A stretch of 9,644 bases of DNA from Anaerolineae bacterium (lineage in GTDB: Bacteria > Chloroflexota > Anaerolineae > JAFGEY01), in NCBI GenBank assembly GCA_016931365.1, contig JAFGEY010000304.1:1-9644 (forward strand). Reading direction: 5' to 3'. The notes under the pieces are model-generated. The model searched no databases and had not been told where the DNA came from. It worked only from the letters and a program-made list of their open reading frames with translations. The first letter of the stretch is position 1. Each line of letters begins with the position of its first letter. The translations under genes and the position numbers were made by a program. Below, piece after piece: positions 1-5,094 of this stretch.

Positions 1-968
1 GTTTGCGCCAGGGGAAAAGTGTGCGTGACCAGACCCTTGACGTCGATCTGGCCGTCGCGCACCATCGCGATCGCGCGCCCATAGGTATGCTTCATCCGCC
101 GGACGTATTTGATGGTCAGCCCTTTGCGCCGCACGGCGTGCGCCGGGAAAATAGCCACATTCTCGCGCGGGATGCCGCACATGATCAACTTGCCGCCGCG
201 TCGGGCCATCTCGGCCACCAGCCGGGTGGTCGTCTCGTCGGCCCAGGCGGCCTCAATCGCCACATCGACGCCGCGTCCGCCAGTCAAGCCCATCAGCCAG
301 CGCACCGCGTCGCCCTCGTCGGCCTTGAATACGGCCGTCGCGCCCCATTTTTGGGCCATCGCCAGCCGTTCCGGGATCAAATCGACCACATAGGCCGCGC
401 GCGCGCCGGAGCGCAAGGCCACCTGCAAGGTCAGCAGTCCGATCGGCCCCGCGCCGACAATCGCCACCGTGTCGCCGGGATGCAATTTGGCCAGCCCGAT
501 GGTATGCAAGGCCACGCCAAGCGGTTCGAGCATTGCCCCCTCTGCATCGTCGATCTCGTCAGGGATCGGAAAGCAGAGGTGCGCCGGGTGGGCCATGTAC
601 TCGCGAAAAGCGCCCTGCGTCGGCGGCGTGCTGCAGAACAAAATATGTTCGCACAGGTTGGGGTGCCCCGCCTCACAAAACTCGCAGTGCCCGCACGAAA
701 TCGCCGGCTCGACAGCCACCCGCGCGCCCACCGACGGCCCTGCCGCGCCCGGCCCCAGCGCCACCACTCGCGCTGAAAACTCGTGACCGATCACAAACGG
801 CTCTTTGACCTTATCATCGCCGATGCCGCCGTCCAAAAAATAATGCACATCCGAGCCGCAGATGCCAACCGAAAGCACTTGCAGCAGCGCCTCTCCCGAA
901 CCGGGTTCGGGTATGGAAATGTCATCGACCCGCATGTCGCCGGGACCGTACAGTCTGGCTGCTTTCAT
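1..968 (-). CDS. Zinc-dependent alcohol/polyol dehydrogenase (sorbitol dehydrogenase-like), 3' partial
   Basis: Medium-chain dehydrogenase/reductase, expected to oxidise a secondary or polyol alcohol with NAD in the cytoplasm. The frame opens with ATG at 968-966 behind a GGAGGA ribosome binding site (978-983) and runs off position 1 after about 322 codons; family members are usually about 340-350 residues, so roughly the last 20-30 are missing. Visible motifs: catalytic-zinc ligands C37 (GICGSDVHY) and H62-E63 (IGHEFS), with E148 as a further possible ligand; four structural-zinc cysteines C92, C95, C98 and C106; a Rossmann loop GAGPIG at 172-177; and D196 at the end of the second strand, which favours NAD over NADP. 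The substrate cannot be told from sequence; sorbitol, xylitol, threonine and idonate dehydrogenases share these motifs. It is divergent from the tlyA gene. Confidence 0.9.
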   Translation of the reverse strand, partial: MKAARLYGPGDMRVDDISIPEPGSGEALLQVLSVGICGSDVHYFLDGGIGDDKVKEPFVIGHEFSARVVALGPGAAGPSVGARVAVEPAISCGHCEFCEAGHPNLCEHILFCSTPPTQGAFREYMAHPAHLCFPIPDEIDDAEGAMLEPLGVALHTIGLAKLHPGDTVAIVGAGPIGLLTLQVALRSGARAAYVVDLIPERLAMAQKWGATAVFKADEGDAVRWLMGLTGGRGVDVAIEAAWADETTTRLVAEMARRGGKLIMCGIPRENVAIFPAHAVRRKGLTIKYVRRMKHTYGRAIAMVRDGQIDVKGLVTHTFPLAQ

Positions 969-992
969 TTATCGTCGTCCTCCACATGAATG

Positions 993-1031
993 GTATAAAC
1001 TGACCACCGACCGCTGACCGCCGATTGTCAG
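993..1031. repeat. Heptamer-type short tandem repeat in the leader of the dehydrogenase gene
   Basis: The stretch reads as successive 7-mers TGACCAC, CGACCGC, TGACCGC and CGATTGT (from 1001), bounded by CTGAC (1000-1004) and GTCAG (1027-1031), which can pair. The same TGACCGC/CGACCGC unit recurs in both orientations at 9009-9084. It lies in the presumed 5' leader of the minus-strand dehydrogenase. It resembles the short tandem heptamer repeats known from cyanobacterial spacers, but I cannot assign it to a named family. Confidence 0.6.
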
Positions 1032-1035
1032 ACGC

Positions 1036-1065
1036 AGTATAGCACAAAACCGCACAATCGACCAA
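1036..1065 (-). promoter_or_regulatory. Predicted sigma-70-type promoter for the dehydrogenase
   Basis: On the minus strand, TTGGTC (1065-1060) and TATACT (1041-1036) are separated by 18 bp. Transcription would start near 1029 and leave a leader of about 60 nt containing the heptamer repeat. The -10 is good and the -35 moderate. Confidence 0.45.
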
Positions 1066-1069
1066 AAAA

Positions 1070-1098
1070 TTGCCCGTCGAGCAGGCCTGTGTTATACT
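1070..1098 (+). promoter_or_regulatory. Predicted sigma-70-type promoter for tlyA
   Basis: TTGCCC (1070-1075) and TATACT (1093-1098) are separated by 17 bp. The -10 ends 18 bp before the ATG at 1117, so the leader would be only about 12 nt and just hold the GGAG at 1106-1109. It shares its -10 hexamer with the divergent promoter on the other strand. Confidence 0.5.
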
Positions 1099-1116
1099 GC
1101 TGACCGGAGATGTAGC

Positions 1117-1890
1117 ATGGCTTCCAAAACCCGTATCGATATTTTGCTCGTTGACCGCGAACTCGTCTCCAGCCGCAGCGAGGCGCAGCGCCTGATTATG
1201 GCCGGCGAAGTGGCGGTCAACGGCCAGCCTGTCACCAAGCCGGGTGCCCTTGTGCTCGCGGACTCTGAGGTCAAGATCGCCGAACGGCTGCCCTATGTCA
1301 GCCGGGGCGGGCTCAAGCTGGCGGCAGCACTCGACGCCTTTGCCGTCGACGTGGGCGAATTGATCGCTGCCGACGTAGGCGCGTCCACCGGCGGTTTTAC
1401 CGACTGTTTGCTCCAGCGCGGCATAGCGCGTGTGTACGCCATCGACGTAGGCTATGGGCAGCTCGCCTGGCCGTTGCGACAAGATGAGCGCGTGGTGGTG
1501 ATGGAACGCACCAATGCCCGTTACCTCGAATCGCTGCCGGAACCGATCGATCTGGCGACCATCGATGCCTCGTTCATCTCACTCACCCTGCTACTGCCGT
1601 GCGTCCGCGACTGGCTCAAACAGGACGGGCAGGTCATCGCTCTGATCAAACCCCAATTCGAAGCAGGCAAAGATCAGGTCGGCAAGGGCGGTGTGGTACG
1701 CGACCGGCGCGTTCACCGCGAGGTGCTAGAACGCATCCTGACCTGGTGCAGCGAAAATGGCCTGCCCCCGCAGGGATTGATCCGCTCGCCGATCACCGGG
1801 CCGGCGGGCAATGTCGAGTTTTTGGTTTGGCTGCACAAATCAAGCCAGCGGGCGGATCGGATCGATCAATTCATCAAAAATGCGCTCTAG
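1117..1890 (+). CDS. tlyA: TlyA-family rRNA (cytidine-2'-O)-methyltransferase
   Basis: A 257-residue S4-plus-FtsJ protein. Known TlyA enzymes methylate the 2'-O of cytidines in 16S and/or 23S rRNA with S-adenosylmethionine; older annotations call them hemolysins. The N-terminal S4 RNA-binding domain covers about residues 6-60 ([18 protein letters not shown], then GEVAVNG). The linker YVSRGGLKL leads into the methyltransferase domain with the SAM-binding loop [11 protein letters not shown] (86-96). The four residues corresponding to the catalytic K-D-K-E set are visible as K67, D150 (IDASFIS), K178 (LIKPQFE) and E234 (GNVEFL). Length is normal for the family. ATG 1117 has GGAG at 1106-1109 and a promoter just upstream. 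Whether it modifies 16S, 23S or both cannot be read from sequence. Confidence 0.95.
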   Translation: MASKTRIDILLVDRELVSSRSEAQRLIMAGEVAVNGQPVTKPGALVLADSEVKIAERLPYVSRGGLKLAAALDAFAVDVGELIAADVGASTGGFTDCLLQRGIARVYAIDVGYGQLAWPLRQDERVVVMERTNARYLESLPEPIDLATIDASFISLTLLLPCVRDWLKQDGQVIALIKPQFEAGKDQVGKGGVVRDRRVHREVLERILTWCSENGLPPQGLIRSPITGPAGNVEFLVWLHKSSQRADRIDQFIKNAL

Positions 1891-1913
1891 ATTTTCGACA
1901 CGCCCACAAGATC

Positions 1914-1946
1914 AAAACCCTGGCCGCATATGGCGGCCAGGGTTTT
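1914..1946 (+). terminator. Terminator hairpin after tlyA
   Basis: A perfect 14-bp stem (1914-1927 with 1933-1946) around the loop ATATG. The arm begins with AAAA and ends with TTTT, so the U-tract is short and part of the stem, and the structure could work in both directions. It starts 24 bp after the tlyA stop and separates tlyA from the sigma factor unit. Confidence 0.75.
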
Positions 1947-1971
1947 CTAATTTCGATTCGTGCAACCCGTA

Positions 1972-2000
1972 TGGTTTTTGCCCATTCTACGTTTTATAAG
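1972..2000 (+). promoter_or_regulatory. Weak candidate promoter for the sigma factor operon
   Basis: TATAAG at 1995-2000 is a fair -10, but the 17-bp-spaced position upstream (1972-1977, TGGTTT) is a poor -35. I also looked for an ECF-type AAC...CGT pair, as expected if the sigma factor controls itself; the only candidate (AAC 1964-1966, CGT 1990-1992) is spaced too widely. Confidence 0.25.
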
Positions 2001-2021
2001 ATAGAGAGGCAAGGATGTCAC

Positions 2022-2591
2022 GTGATCGACCAAGCCAGACTGTTGGAACGCGCAAAAGCATACGATCCGGCGGCGCTATCCGAACTCTACGACCAGTACG
2101 CACCCAAGATGTATGCGTACATCTATCGACGTATCGGTGACGCTGCATGGGCCGAAGACCTGACCAGCGAACTGTTCGTGCGCGTCTTGCGGGCAATCCA
2201 GAACGAGCAACTGTGGCGAGATTCGTTGCCAGCGTGGCTGTATCGCATCGCGCACAACCTGGTGATCGATCACTACCGCCGCCAGGGCAAAGCCGCCGTC
2301 CAGCCCATCGACGAACAACTCGTCGCCGCCGACTTGAACAATCCGTCGCTTCAAATAGAAGACGCATCCGAACGGGAAAGACTCGGCCGCGCACTGAGAC
2401 AGCTTACGCCCGATCAACAACATGTCTTGGCCTTGCGGTTTGGCGAAAACCTCAAAGCGCACGAGGTTGCCCAGATTATGCGCAAGTCAACCGGAGCCGT
2501 TGAAGCTTTGCAGCGACGAGCACTGGCCGCCCTGGAAAGAATTTTGAATCGAGAGAGCAATGAACAAAAAACAGAGTACATTGGAACGTAA
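2022..2591 (+). CDS. ECF-type RNA polymerase sigma factor (sigma-70 family)
   Basis: A 189-residue group IV sigma factor that would direct RNA polymerase to a dedicated promoter set. Region 2 spans about residues 18-88: the core-binding part LYDQYAPKMYAYIYRRIGD, the acidic AEDLTSELFVRVL, and the -10 recognition helix WLYRIAHNLVIDHYRR (72-87). A linker rich in charged and Asn/Asp residues follows. Region 4 spans about 121-176, with LTPDQQHVLALRF and a helix-turn-helix over HEVAQIMRKSTGAVEALQRRAL. The GTG at 2022 is chosen as start because AAGGA at 2011-2015 sits 6 bp before it and the protein then begins where ECF factors usually do; the frame stays open far upstream into tlyA, but that part is a shadow. 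The 3' end overlaps the next gene by 32 bp, so the two are probably translated together. Confidence 0.92.
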   Translation: MIDQARLLERAKAYDPAALSELYDQYAPKMYAYIYRRIGDAAWAEDLTSELFVRVLRAIQNEQLWRDSLPAWLYRIAHNLVIDHYRRQGKAAVQPIDEQLVAADLNNPSLQIEDASERERLGRALRQLTPDQQHVLALRFGENLKAHEVAQIMRKSTGAVEALQRRALAALERILNRESNEQKTEYIGT

Positions 2592-3711
2592 ACTCGGGCA
2601 ATACTATCAAACCGTCCCTCCTCCTCCCAACGGACTGTCACCTGCACGCGCGCGGATGCTGACCGAAGCGGCGGCCATCAAGGCCGCACAAACGCAGCCG
2701 CGCTCACAATTACAACCAAGGAGACGTACAATGAAATTCGCACTGGCTTATAAATTGATCGCAGCCGTCATGATCGCTGTGTTGGGCCTTGCCGCCGTCG
2801 GCAGCGGCGTGGTCTTTGCTGCCGCAGACAGCATCCCCGGCGACACGCTGTACCCGGTCAAACTCGCCGTCGAAGATGCTCGCCTGGCGATGACTTCCGG
2901 CCCGGCCCAAAAGGTCAAACTGAACCTGGCTTTTGCCAATGAGCGCGTCGAGGAAATGCGCCAACTTGAGGCACAGGGAAAAATGATGCCCGAAGAAGGG
3001 ATCAGTCGAATGACGCGCCACACCGAGCAGGCGATGGAACACATTGGCCGGGTACATCCCGACGATGCCCCACCCCTGTTGGAACAGGTGCTCCAAACAA
3101 CCGCCGCACAAACCCAAGTGCTGGAAGCCGCGCTGAACACGGCCGCCGATCTCGATCGGCCCACCTTGCGCAATGCGCTCGAAATCACCACCCGCACCCG
3201 CACGCGCGCCACGGATGCGCAAGGATCGACAAATCGCAACGAAAATCAAGACCAGAACCGCAATCGCAACAACCAGGGGCCGCAAGACGATCCACAGCCC
3301 ACAACGCTGCCCGTCACGCCGACCGTAGCCATCTCGCCGACGGTGACGATCACCATCACCGTAACGCCGGTGCAGAATCGAACCCAGGAACAAGAGCAAA
3401 ATCGCGAGCGCAATCAGGTGCAACCGACCGAGACGCCAGTTGCCGGGCCACAAGAAAACCAAAACACCGAACAAAACCAACATCAGAATCGCAACCAACT
3501 CGCTACAACGCCAGCTCCAGGGGAAAATACGGATCCTAACCCCACACCGACTGTCACACCGCAACAAAACAAGGAGCAAAATCAAGATCAAAACCGAGAA
3601 CAAAACCAGCCTACCCTGCCAGTGGCAACGCCACAGGTCGAGAACAATCGAGAGCACAATGACCTAACACCGACGCCGCAGGCAGGCGATCCCGGAAAGT
3701 CCAAAAACTAG
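2560..3711 (+). CDS. DUF5667-like membrane protein, probable anti-sigma/envelope partner of the ECF sigma factor
   Basis: A 383-residue protein. Residues 1-58 are a short hydrophilic, presumably cytoplasmic segment. Residues 60-88 form one hydrophobic helix, ending VVFAAADS. Residues 90 to about 210 start with IPGDTLYPVKLAVEDARLAM, the hallmark of the DUF5667 domain, followed by helices. Residues 218-383 are a low-complexity tail alternating four Gln/Asn-rich blocks (225-239, 272-288, 298-313, 335-350) with Thr/Pro-rich spacers. With the N-terminus inside, the domain and tail would face outward. The 32-bp overlap with the sigma gene suggests it binds or controls that factor, but no recognised anti-sigma domain and no HxxxCxxC zinc motif is present, so this role is inferred from position. 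A second, stronger start lies at codon 58. The tail is more A-rich than the surrounding genes. Confidence 0.8.
   Translation: MNKKQSTLERKLGQYYQTVPPPPNGLSPARARMLTEAAAIKAAQTQPRSQLQPRRRTMKFALAYKLIAAVMIAVLGLAAVGSGVVFAAADSIPGDTLYPVKLAVEDARLAMTSGPAQKVKLNLAFANERVEEMRQLEAQGKMMPEEGISRMTRHTEQAMEHIGRVHPDDAPPLLEQVLQTTAAQTQVLEAALNTAADLDRPTLRNALEITTRTRTRATDAQGSTNRNENQDQNRNRNNQGPQDDPQPTTLPVTPTVAISPTVTITITVTPVQNRTQEQEQNRERNQVQPTETPVAGPQENQNTEQNQHQNRNQLATTPAPGENTDPNPTPTVTPQQNKEQNQDQNREQNQPTLPVATPQVENNREHNDLTPTPQAGDPGKSKN
2718..2733 (+). promoter_or_regulatory. Strong internal ribosome binding site and start codon inside the DUF5667 gene
   Basis: AAGGAG (2718-2723) lies 7 bp before an in-frame ATG (2731-2733, codon 58). 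This is a much better site than the GAGAG near the first ATG at 2560. Starting here gives a 326-residue protein beginning MKFALAYKLIAAV, which reads like a signal peptide or signal anchor directly before the DUF5667 region, without the cytoplasmic segment. Confidence 0.55.
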
Positions 3712-3735
3712 GACAACATCCCCAAACGCACACGC

Positions 3736-3769
3736 AACAGGGAGGGTCGAATGGCCCTCCCTGTTTTTT
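3736..3769 (+). terminator. Intrinsic terminator of the sigma/DUF5667 operon
   Basis: A 13-bp stem (3736-3748 with 3753-3765, one G-T wobble) around the loop GAAT, with a run of six T at 3764-3769. Classical rho-independent form, 24 bp after the stop of the DUF5667 gene and ahead of the transporter's own promoter. Confidence 0.9.
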
Positions 3770-3778
3770 ATTGCGCAT

Positions 3779-3807
3779 TTGTCAGCAAACCGGCGTTGGA
3801 TTATAAT
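3779..3807 (+). promoter_or_regulatory. Near-consensus sigma-70 promoter driving a leaderless transporter mRNA
   Basis: TTGTCA (3779-3784) and TATAAT (3802-3807) are spaced exactly 17 bp, giving 11 of 12 consensus bases. Transcription would begin about 3813-3815, within a few bases of the ATG at 3817, leaving no room for a ribosome binding site; none is seen. Confidence 0.75.
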
Positions 3808-3816
3808 CGCAACACG

Positions 3817-4899
3817 ATGAAGCGAACCCAGGTGTACCCTATCATTCAAGCTCTGCTCGCCGCCGCCATGTTCGGCCTCAGCGCGCCGCTGGCCAAGCTC
3901 CTCCTGGGCCAGATCGAGCCGATCCCCCTGGCCGCATTTCTCTACCTGGGCAGCGGCATTGGTTTGGCATTATACAAAGGGATACAAAGGCTGCGCCGAA
4001 CGTCCCGCCAGGCCGAAGCGCAAGTCCGTCGAGCAGACATCCCCTGGGTGATCGGCGCACTGCTGACCGGCGGCGTCGCCGGGCCGATCTTGTTGATGGT
4101 CAGCTTGCGGCACACCCCGGCGGCGACCGCCTCGCTGCTGCTCAATTTTGAAGGTGTGGCGACCACATTGATCGCCGCAGCCGCTTTCAAAGAGGCAGTT
4201 GACCGGCGGGTCTGGTGGGCGATTGTGCTGATCACCCTGGCCAGTGTGCTGCTCTCCTGGAGTTCCGGCAGCGCATGGGGCATTTCCTGGGGTGCGCTGG
4301 GCGTGCTGGGCGCATGCGCCATGTGGGGCATAGACAACAACCTGACCCGCAACATCTCGGCCAAGGATCCCCTGACCACGGTGGCGATCAAGGGGCTGGG
4401 TGCAGGCAGTTTTTCCTTACTGCTGGCTTTGGCCCTGGGCAACCCTTTTCCCCGCTGGCCGGCCGCCCTCGGCGCGATGGCGCTGGGCAGCGTGAGCTAT
4501 GGCCTGGGCATTGTGCTGTTCATCCTGGCCCTGCGCGGGCTGGGCGCGGCGCGCACCAGCGCCCTGTATGGCGCGGCCCCCTTTGTTGGCGCGATCTTTT
4601 CTTTCCTTTTGCTCAAAGAATCGCTCACTGCGTCTTTTATCATCGCCTTTGCCATGATGATCGCCGGGGCCGCGTTGCTGCTCGGCGAAAAGCACCGGCA
4701 CATTCACCTGCACCCCACGCTGGAGCACGAGCACCGCCATCGCCACGACGACGAACATCACGGACACGAACACACGGAGGAGGTCGCACCGGAGACCGCC
4801 CATTCGCACGTCCATCGTCATGCGGAAACGGAACATACCCATCCACACATGCCGGACATCCATCACCGGCACGGACATGAAAAGACTGTCGACCATTAA
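3817..4899 (+). CDS. EamA/DMT-family transporter with a His-rich C-terminal tail
   Basis: A 360-residue inner-membrane protein of the drug/metabolite transporter superfamily: two EamA repeats (about residues 5-140 and 150-290), consistent with ten membrane helices. The first repeat opens with AAAMFGLSAPLAKLLL and the second with LGACAMWGIDNNLTRNIS; helix-end motifs such as LNFEGVATTLIAAAAFKE and SALYGAAPFVGAIFSFLLLKE are typical. Residues 293-360 are a hydrophilic tail with 24 histidines in 68 positions plus many Asp/Glu, ending around HPHMPDIHHRHGH, well suited to bind transition metals such as Zn, Ni or Co. ATG 3817 is preferred over the in-frame ATG at 3751 because the latter lies within the preceding terminator and upstream of the strong promoter. 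The substrate is unknown; the tail suggests metal-linked regulation or transport, which is inference. Confidence 0.88.
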   Translation: MKRTQVYPIIQALLAAAMFGLSAPLAKLLLGQIEPIPLAAFLYLGSGIGLALYKGIQRLRRTSRQAEAQVRRADIPWVIGALLTGGVAGPILLMVSLRHTPAATASLLLNFEGVATTLIAAAAFKEAVDRRVWWAIVLITLASVLLSWSSGSAWGISWGALGVLGACAMWGIDNNLTRNISAKDPLTTVAIKGLGAGSFSLLLALALGNPFPRWPAALGAMALGSVSYGLGIVLFILALRGLGAARTSALYGAAPFVGAIFSFLLLKESLTASFIIAFAMMIAGAALLLGEKHRHIHLHPTLEHEHRHRHDDEHHGHEHTEEVAPETAHSHVHRHAETEHTHPHMPDIHHRHGHEKTVDH

Positions 4900-4980
4900 C
4901 ACTCCATCAAACCAAATTTGCTTTCACGAGTACTGGCGGTCAAAAAAGAGAGGTAACCGCTCAGCCTGTGCTCAAATTTG

Positions 4981-5045
4981 GACAGGATGAACAGGATTGA
5001 CAGGATAAAAGGCCAGCAAATCCTGAAAATCCTGAAAATCCTGTC
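4981..5045. repeat. Hairpin of 9-bp-spaced CAGGAT repeats
   Basis: The left arm (4981-5006) holds three CAGGAT units and the right arm (5020-5045) holds three ATCCTG units, all at 9-bp spacing. The arms match as an inverted repeat at 21 of 26 positions around a 13-nt loop. Similar CAGGAT-type repeats turn up in spacers of many environmental bacteria, from general recollection. It lies in the 195-bp spacer between the transporter and the beta-mannosidase. There is no T-run after it, so it is not a classical terminator. The rest of the spacer holds two copies of the palindrome CAAATTTG (4913-4920 and 4973-4980). Confidence 0.75.
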
Positions 5046-5066
5046 AAAAAACGATCAGAAATCAGC

Positions 5067-5072
5067 TATAGT
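5067..5072 (+). promoter_or_regulatory. Weak candidate -10 element for the beta-mannosidase
   Basis: TATAGT lies 22 bp before the ATG at 5095, with no convincing -35 at 16-18 bp upstream. The region just before it is the CAGGAT repeat hairpin. Confidence 0.25.
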
Positions 5073-5094
5073 TGAGCAATTACGAGGAGAGAAA

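Noticed and set aside
3..776. A long plus-strand open frame opposite the dehydrogenase.
   Set aside because: The minus strand carries clear zinc and Rossmann motifs over the same bases; the plus-strand product is His/Arg/Ala-rich with no domain.
1599..2021. Open frame upstream of the sigma factor reaching back into tlyA.
   Set aside because: It is the shadow of tlyA in another frame; sigma homology begins only after the GTG at 2022.
2710..3657. A long minus-strand open frame opposite the DUF5667 gene.
   Set aside because: It is an antisense shadow: no recognisable domain, composition set by the Gln/Asn codons on the other strand, and it would run against the sigma operon.
3751..3816. An in-frame upstream ATG that would extend the EamA transporter by 22 residues, with an AGGGAGG-like sequence before it.
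   Set aside because: The ATG and its SD-like sequence are part of the terminator hairpin at 3736-3769, and the strong promoter lies downstream at 3779-3807. The extra residues are not membrane-like, while ATG 3817 gives a normal DMT N-terminus.
4934..4965. A possible small hairpin (CTGGCGGT with ACCGCTCAG) after the transporter gene.
   Set aside because: Only about five solid base pairs plus a bulge and a wobble, and no T-run, so it is too weak to call a terminator.
4913..4980. Two copies of the palindrome CAAATTTG, 60 bp apart, as a possible operator pair.
   Set aside because: An 8-bp AT-rich palindrome occurring twice in a spacer is weak evidence, and no adjacent regulator gene supports it.
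4978..5094. A longer beta-mannosidase start at 4978 adding 39 residues.
   Set aside because: The extra stretch is just the translated CAGGAT repeat and has no ribosome binding site, whereas ATG 5095 has GAGGAG and starts the conserved N-terminal domain.
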